Shown here in pieces: positions 6,779-9,247 of a DNA stretch of 9,247 nucleotides. The stretch is taken from positions 1 through 9,247 of the forward strand of contig URKW01000076.1 of assembly GCA_900548615.1 (NCBI GenBank), read 5' to 3'. Source of the stretch: an uncultured Eubacteriales bacterium (GTDB lineage Bacteria; Bacillota; Clostridia; Oscillospirales; Oscillospiraceae). Positions within the stretch are counted from its first letter, which is position 1; every line of letters starts with the position of its first letter. A program made the translations under genes and the position numbers. The notes beneath the pieces were generated by a model. That model searched no databases and was not told the DNA's origin. It saw nothing but the letters and a program-made list of their open reading frames with translations.

Positions 6779-8122
6779 TCAATACTCTCTGTGGTTCAGA
6801 TCGCCCCACAGCTTCTTGGCGGCCTCGAGGATATGGGCGTTCTCGGCCTCCTCGTCGATGCCCACCAGTACGCGGTCCTTCATCAGCAGCTTACCGGCGG
6901 CGATGGTGGTCTGGCACTGGCGGCCGGTCATGCCGAAGATCATGTGACCGTCGATATTTTCGTCGGAGAAAGGAGTGAAGGGCTTGTAGTCCATGACGAT
7001 GATGTCCGCTGCGGCGCCGGCCTTCAGCACGCCCAACTGCTGGGGGAAGTACTTGGCGCCGATCTTGGCGTTATTCTTGAACAACATGTCCGTGACCTCG
7101 CACCAGCCCACGTTGGGCAGGCAGTTCTGGCTGCGCTGGGAGCACAGGGCCACCTTGATGGACTCCAGCATGTCGTTGGTATAGGCGTCGGTACCCATGC
7201 CCAGCAGGATGCCCCGCTTGTAGAGCTGGAGCACCGGGCAGATGCCGATGGCGTTGCCCATGTTGGACTCGGGGTTGTTGACCACCATGGTGTTGGTCTC
7301 CTTGATGATCTCCATCTCGGCGGTGTTCACGTGGATGCAGTGGCCCAGAATGGTCTTTTCGCCCAGAATGCCGTGATCCTGCAAACGCTGCACGGGACGG
7401 CGACCGTAGTTCTGGAGAGAGTCGTACACATCGTTCATGCCCTCGGACACGTGGATGTGATAGCCGGTGCGGCCGTTGTTGGCCTCTACCATACGGTCAA
7501 AGGTCTTGTCGGAGATGGTGAACAGAGCATGGCCGCCGAACATGGCCGCCAGCATGGGATCCTTCCGCTGCTCGCACTCGGTGATGAAGTCGGCGTTCTC
7601 CTTGATGGCCTGCAGGCACTTCTCCTCGCCGTCACGGTCGGACACCTCATAGCACAGGCAGGAGCGCAGGCCCAGACGCTTGCTCTCCTCGGCGATGGTG
7701 TGCAGCGTGCCAGGGATCTCGCCGTAGCTGGCGTGATGGTCGAACACGGTGGTGACGCCCTGCTTGATGGAGTCCATGTACAGCGCGGTGGCGCTGGCGC
7801 GGGTGCCGTCCATCATCAGGTGGCGGTCGATGGCCCACCATGTGCCGTCCAGCACCTCATAGAAATTGGTAGGGTTGTTGCCCACAATGCTCAGGCCGCG
7901 GGCCAGAGCGGAATAGATGTGGGTGTGGGCGTTGATGAGAGCGGGCATGATGACGCCGCCCTTGGCATCGATGATCTCCGCCTGGGGGTACTTGGCACGC
8001 AGCGCGGCTTCCTCGCCTACCTCAACGATGTTGGCCCCTTCGTAGGCTACGGCGCCGTGCTCGTAATAGCCCTTCCCCTCGCTGTCGCGGGTGATCAGTC
8101 TGCCATTGGTCACTAAAGTCAT
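6779..8122 (-). CDS. ssnA: SsnA-type metal-dependent aminohydrolase
   Basis: 447 aa (E. coli SsnA is close to 440). I chose ATG 8122 (MTLVTNG), with AGGAGG 8-9 nt upstream. A TTG at 8152 would extend the frame by 10 residues, but these encode the ribosome binding site itself. It is an amidohydrolase-superfamily protein of the chlorohydrolase/aminohydrolase type: NAHTH (H66, H68), HIHVSE (H222-E227), GHCIH (H261) and GTDAYTND (D312) are the expected metal and catalytic positions in order. A C-terminal beta segment (GVLKAGAAADIIVMDYKP) closes the composite domain. It would hydrolyse a C-N bond in a ring or amidine. ssnA accompanies ygfK, hydantoinase and molybdenum-hydroxylase genes in purine/uric acid clusters, which suggests a purine-derived substrate; the exact one is unknown to me. 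It is first in the operon with ygfK, driven by the promoter at 8323-8295 and preceded by a terminator-bearing leader. Confidence 0.93.
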   Translation of the reverse strand: MTLVTNGRLITRDSEGKGYYEHGAVAYEGANIVEVGEEAALRAKYPQAEIIDAKGGVIMPALINAHTHIYSALARGLSIVGNNPTNFYEVLDGTWWAIDRHLMMDGTRASATALYMDSIKQGVTTVFDHHASYGEIPGTLHTIAEESKRLGLRSCLCYEVSDRDGEEKCLQAIKENADFITECEQRKDPMLAAMFGGHALFTISDKTFDRMVEANNGRTGYHIHVSEGMNDVYDSLQNYGRRPVQRLQDHGILGEKTILGHCIHVNTAEMEIIKETNTMVVNNPESNMGNAIGICPVLQLYKRGILLGMGTDAYTNDMLESIKVALCSQRSQNCLPNVGWCEVTDMLFKNNAKIGAKYFPQQLGVLKAGAAADIIVMDYKPFTPFSDENIDGHMIFGMTGRQCQTTIAAGKLLMKDRVLVGIDEEAENAHILEAAKKLWGDLNHREY

Positions 8123-8288
8123 ATGGTTTTCCCTCCTGTAAAAAAGTTCCAATTCACCATCACTGCCGCTAAATGCAAAAAATGTTCCAAACCTCCGGGG
8201 AGGTCTGAAACACTCAAGCCGCTGCGCCGAGTGATAGTTGCAGCCCGTGCGCGAAGCACTTCCTTACAGCTACCAATCTTGGATTGTC
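8123..8288 (-). promoter_or_regulatory. Structured attenuator leader of ssnA-ygfK (candidate riboswitch)
   Basis: About 165 nt of untranslated leader between the predicted start of transcription (near 8288) and the ssnA ATG. Read 5' to 3' on the minus strand it can form: a 5' hairpin CAATC-CAA-GATTG (8286-8274); directly after it a helix GTAGC/GCTGC (8273-8269 with 8244-8240) enclosing a hairpin GTGC-TTCGC-GCAC (8259-8247) with a large asymmetric loop; a hairpin CACTC/GAGTG (8233-8229 with 8215-8211); then the intrinsic terminator at 8211-8177. The last base of GAGTG is also the first base of the terminator stem, so the two helices abut and compete at that base. Downstream come a 40-nt linker and the ribosome binding site. 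This layout is typical of riboswitches and other attenuators. I do not recognise a known class (purine, xanthine, THF, ZTP, Moco, guanidine), and I found no convincing antiterminator. Confidence 0.6.
8177..8211 (-). terminator. Intrinsic terminator inside the ssnA leader
   Basis: Minus-strand stem GTTTCAGACCTC (8211-8200) pairs with GAGGTTTGGAAC (8195-8184): 12 pairs, including two G-U, around loop CCCG. After one A comes a six-T tract (8182-8177). It lies about 80 nt after the predicted transcription start and 54 nt before the ssnA start codon, in the same direction as ssnA. It must therefore be at least partly read through or be conditionally disrupted for the operon to be expressed. Confidence 0.85.
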
Positions 8289-8294
8289 TCCTCT

Positions 8295-8323
8295 ATTTTA
8301 CCTGAAAAACGTGTCGTATGCAA
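8295..8323 (-). promoter_or_regulatory. Sigma-A-type promoter of ssnA-ygfK
   Basis: On the minus strand TTGCAT (8323-8318), a 17-bp spacer and TAAAAT (8300-8295). The -10 differs from consensus at one base and the spacing is ideal. Start of transcription is expected about 7 nt later, near 8288, upstream of the hairpins and terminator in the leader. Confidence 0.7.
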
Positions 8324-8344
8324 GACCTAATTGTTGCCTTTGCA

Positions 8345-8367
8345 TGAAAAATCCCTGAAATTTTTCA
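8345..8367. repeat. AT-rich inverted repeat between divergent promoters
   Basis: TGAAAAAT (8345-8352) and ATTTTTCA (8360-8367) are perfect 8-bp inverted arms with a 7-nt spacer. An overlapping CTGAAA/TTTCAG dyad sits at 8355-8368. The repeat lies 23 bp upstream of the plus-strand -35 and 21 bp upstream of the minus-strand -35, a position suited to a shared regulator site or an UP-like element. No regulator gene for it is in the window. Confidence 0.4.
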
Positions 8368-8390
8368 GCCCCCAACTTATAAATTGTATA

Positions 8391-8419
8391 TTGACGCAGT
8401 TCATCTTGTGTGCTATATT
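8391..8419 (+). promoter_or_regulatory. Extended -10 promoter of the GDSL hydrolase gene
   Basis: TTGACG (8391-8396), a 17-bp spacer, and TATATT (8414-8419) preceded by TG plus one base (8411-8413). This gives a near-consensus -35 together with an extended -10. Transcription would start near 8426, leaving a leader of only about 23 nt that carries GGGAGGT (8434-8440). Confidence 0.8.
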
Positions 8420-8448
8420 AGATGTAAAGATTTGGGAGGTGCTGTGTG

Positions 8449-9129
8449 ATGCGCAACGTGTATATTTACGGAGATTCGCTGCTGAAGGCCACTGTGCCGG
8501 ACGAGGAGCTGAAATATCATTTTCACCTGCCGGAGATCATGGCCCGCTATCCCTCTGACCGGGTGCAGGTGACGAACCGGGCCAAGATGGGCGCCACCGT
8601 GTCCAAGGGTCTGTCGCTGGTGGAGCACGACGCGGCCCGGGGACTGGACGCGGATTACGCCCTGATCTGCTACGGCGGCAACGACAGCGACTATGACTGG
8701 GCCGCCATCGCCGCCGATCCCGCCGCCGACCACCAGCCCCATACGAAGCGGGAGACCTTCCGCCAGACGCTGGAGGGCATGCTGAACGTGCTGTACCGGC
8801 AGGGCGTGCAGCCGGTGCTGATGAGCCTTCCGCCCATCGATCCCCGGCGGTATCTGAATTTCATCTGCCGCAATGGGCTGGATCGCAGCGCCATCCTACG
8901 CTGGCTGGGGGACGAGGATATGATCTACCGCCATCAGGAGCTGTACAGCGACACGGTGACGGAGCTGGCCTACGCCAACAGCGTGCCGTTGATCCATGTG
9001 CGGCAGGCGTTTCTGGCGGATCACCATATGAACGACATGCTGTCCGCCGACGGTATCCACATGACCATGGAGGGCTACGGCAAGCTGTTTGACACGCTGG
9101 CCGACTGGCTGCGGCCTAAGTTGGATTAA
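8449..9129 (+). CDS. Cytoplasmic GDSL/SGNH-family hydrolase
   Basis: 226 aa from ATG 8449; an in-frame GTG at 8446 is also possible, but GGGAGG at 8434-8439 is better spaced for the ATG. The SGNH blocks are in order: YGDSLLKA (block I, nucleophile S10), MGATVSKG (block II, G48), YGGNDSDYDW (block III, N78) and SADGIHMTMEG (block V, D201 and H204). All four catalytic residues are present, so an active esterase, lipase or deacylase is expected. There is no signal peptide or membrane segment, so it should work in the cytoplasm, for example removing acyl groups from imported sugars or metabolites. The substrate cannot be read from sequence. It is transcribed divergently from ssnA across 326 nt and has a strong promoter of its own. 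No terminator follows, only short inverted repeats, and no partner gene is visible before the window ends. Confidence 0.9.
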   Translation: MRNVYIYGDSLLKATVPDEELKYHFHLPEIMARYPSDRVQVTNRAKMGATVSKGLSLVEHDAARGLDADYALICYGGNDSDYDWAAIAADPAADHQPHTKRETFRQTLEGMLNVLYRQGVQPVLMSLPPIDPRRYLNFICRNGLDRSAILRWLGDEDMIYRHQELYSDTVTELAYANSVPLIHVRQAFLADHHMNDMLSADGIHMTMEGYGKLFDTLADWLRPKLD

Positions 9130-9150
9130 GTGACCAAGCTGCTGAAAAAG

Positions 9151-9247
9151 CCTGTCATTGCGAGCCAGGCCGCAGATTGGCGTGGCAATCCGCAATCTCA
9201 GCCTCCCTCGGCGAGGGAGGTGTCAGCTACGGCGGCATAGCCGCCGA
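9151..9247. repeat. Mosaic of short palindromic intergenic repeats, cut by the window edge
   Basis: Three inverted repeats in a row. First, ATTGC (9157-9161)/GCAAT (9185-9189) with inner GCCA (9164-9167)/TGGC (9178-9181). Second, perfect CCTCCCTC (9202-9209)/GAGGGAGG (9213-9220) with a 3-nt loop. Third, perfect CGGCGGC (9230-9236)/GCCGCCG (9240-9246) with loop ATA. TGTCATTGCGAG...CGTGGCAATCC and CTCCCTC...GAGGGAG units resemble, from memory, dispersed non-coding repeats frequent in GC-rich gut Clostridia. No T-tract follows any of them within the window, and no coding sequence is seen here. Confidence 0.65.

Noticed and set aside
6734..8116. 460-codon open frame on the plus strand opposite ssnA
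   Set aside because: Same codon-aligned antisense effect; it starts within the intergenic palindrome region and its product is a repetitive Val/Gly/His/Leu sequence.
8123..8152. Ten-residue N-terminal extension of SsnA from TTG 8152
   Set aside because: These codons contain the AGGAGG ribosome binding site for the ATG at 8122, and the family length fits the shorter form.
8119..8160. 13-codon minus-strand reading frame (ATG 8160) whose TGA overlaps the ssnA ATG as ATGA
   Set aside because: Translational coupling was considered, but it has no good ribosome binding site, lies after the leader terminator, and carries no run of a single regulatory amino acid. It is probably chance.

Overview
The window looks like chromosome of a GC-rich, anaerobic Gram-positive gut bacterium of the Clostridia, most likely Oscillospiraceae-like. 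The reasons are the clear AGGAGG-type ribosome binding sites, the sigma-A-type promoters, a DHHW-family lipoprotein with Cys-rich repeats, an alanine/ornithine racemase family enzyme, an ssnA-ygfK pair, and short palindromic intergenic repeats of a style common in that group. The taxonomic placement is an inference. There is no rRNA, tRNA, CRISPR array, transposase or phage gene.

Layout. (1) Bases 1-89 hold two stem-loop terminators of opposite orientation. (2) Bases 96-2178, minus strand: a compact three-gene operon, read from right to left, encoding a PLP-dependent alanine/ornithine racemase family enzyme, a small membrane protein of unknown function, and a cyclic-nucleotide-binding-domain protein without a DNA-binding domain. 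(3) Bases 2179-2342: a divergent promoter region. (4) Bases 2343-3683, plus strand: a monocistronic lipoprotein with a Cys/His repeat domain followed by a DHHW (AlgX/SGNH-like) domain. (5) Bases 3694-3727: a perfect bidirectional terminator shared by the two converging units. (6) Bases 3746-8323, minus strand: the ssnA-ygfK operon. It has its own promoter, a leader of about 165 nt with an intrinsic terminator before the start codon, and a palindromic repeat between the two genes. (7) Bases 8391-9129, plus strand: a cytoplasmic GDSL/SGNH hydrolase with its own extended -10 promoter. (8) Bases 9151-9247: a mosaic of short inverted repeats running off the window.

How the genes work together. SsnA (metal-dependent amidohydrolase) and YgfK (a large flavin/iron-sulphur oxidoreductase related to dihydropyrimidine dehydrogenase and glutamate synthase) belong to the gene set linked to anaerobic purine/uric acid breakdown. 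YgfK would move electrons between NAD(P)H, flavins, Fe-S clusters and a heterocyclic substrate, and SsnA would hydrolyse a ring or amidine bond. The usual partners (molybdenum hydroxylase, hydantoinase, carbamoyltransferase, carbamate kinase) are not in this window.

The most interesting signal is the ssnA leader. A promoter with 17-bp spacing is followed by several hairpins, then a 12-bp terminator with six Ts, then the ribosome binding site. This is the layout of a transcription-attenuation control element such as a riboswitch, and it matches no riboswitch class that I recognise.
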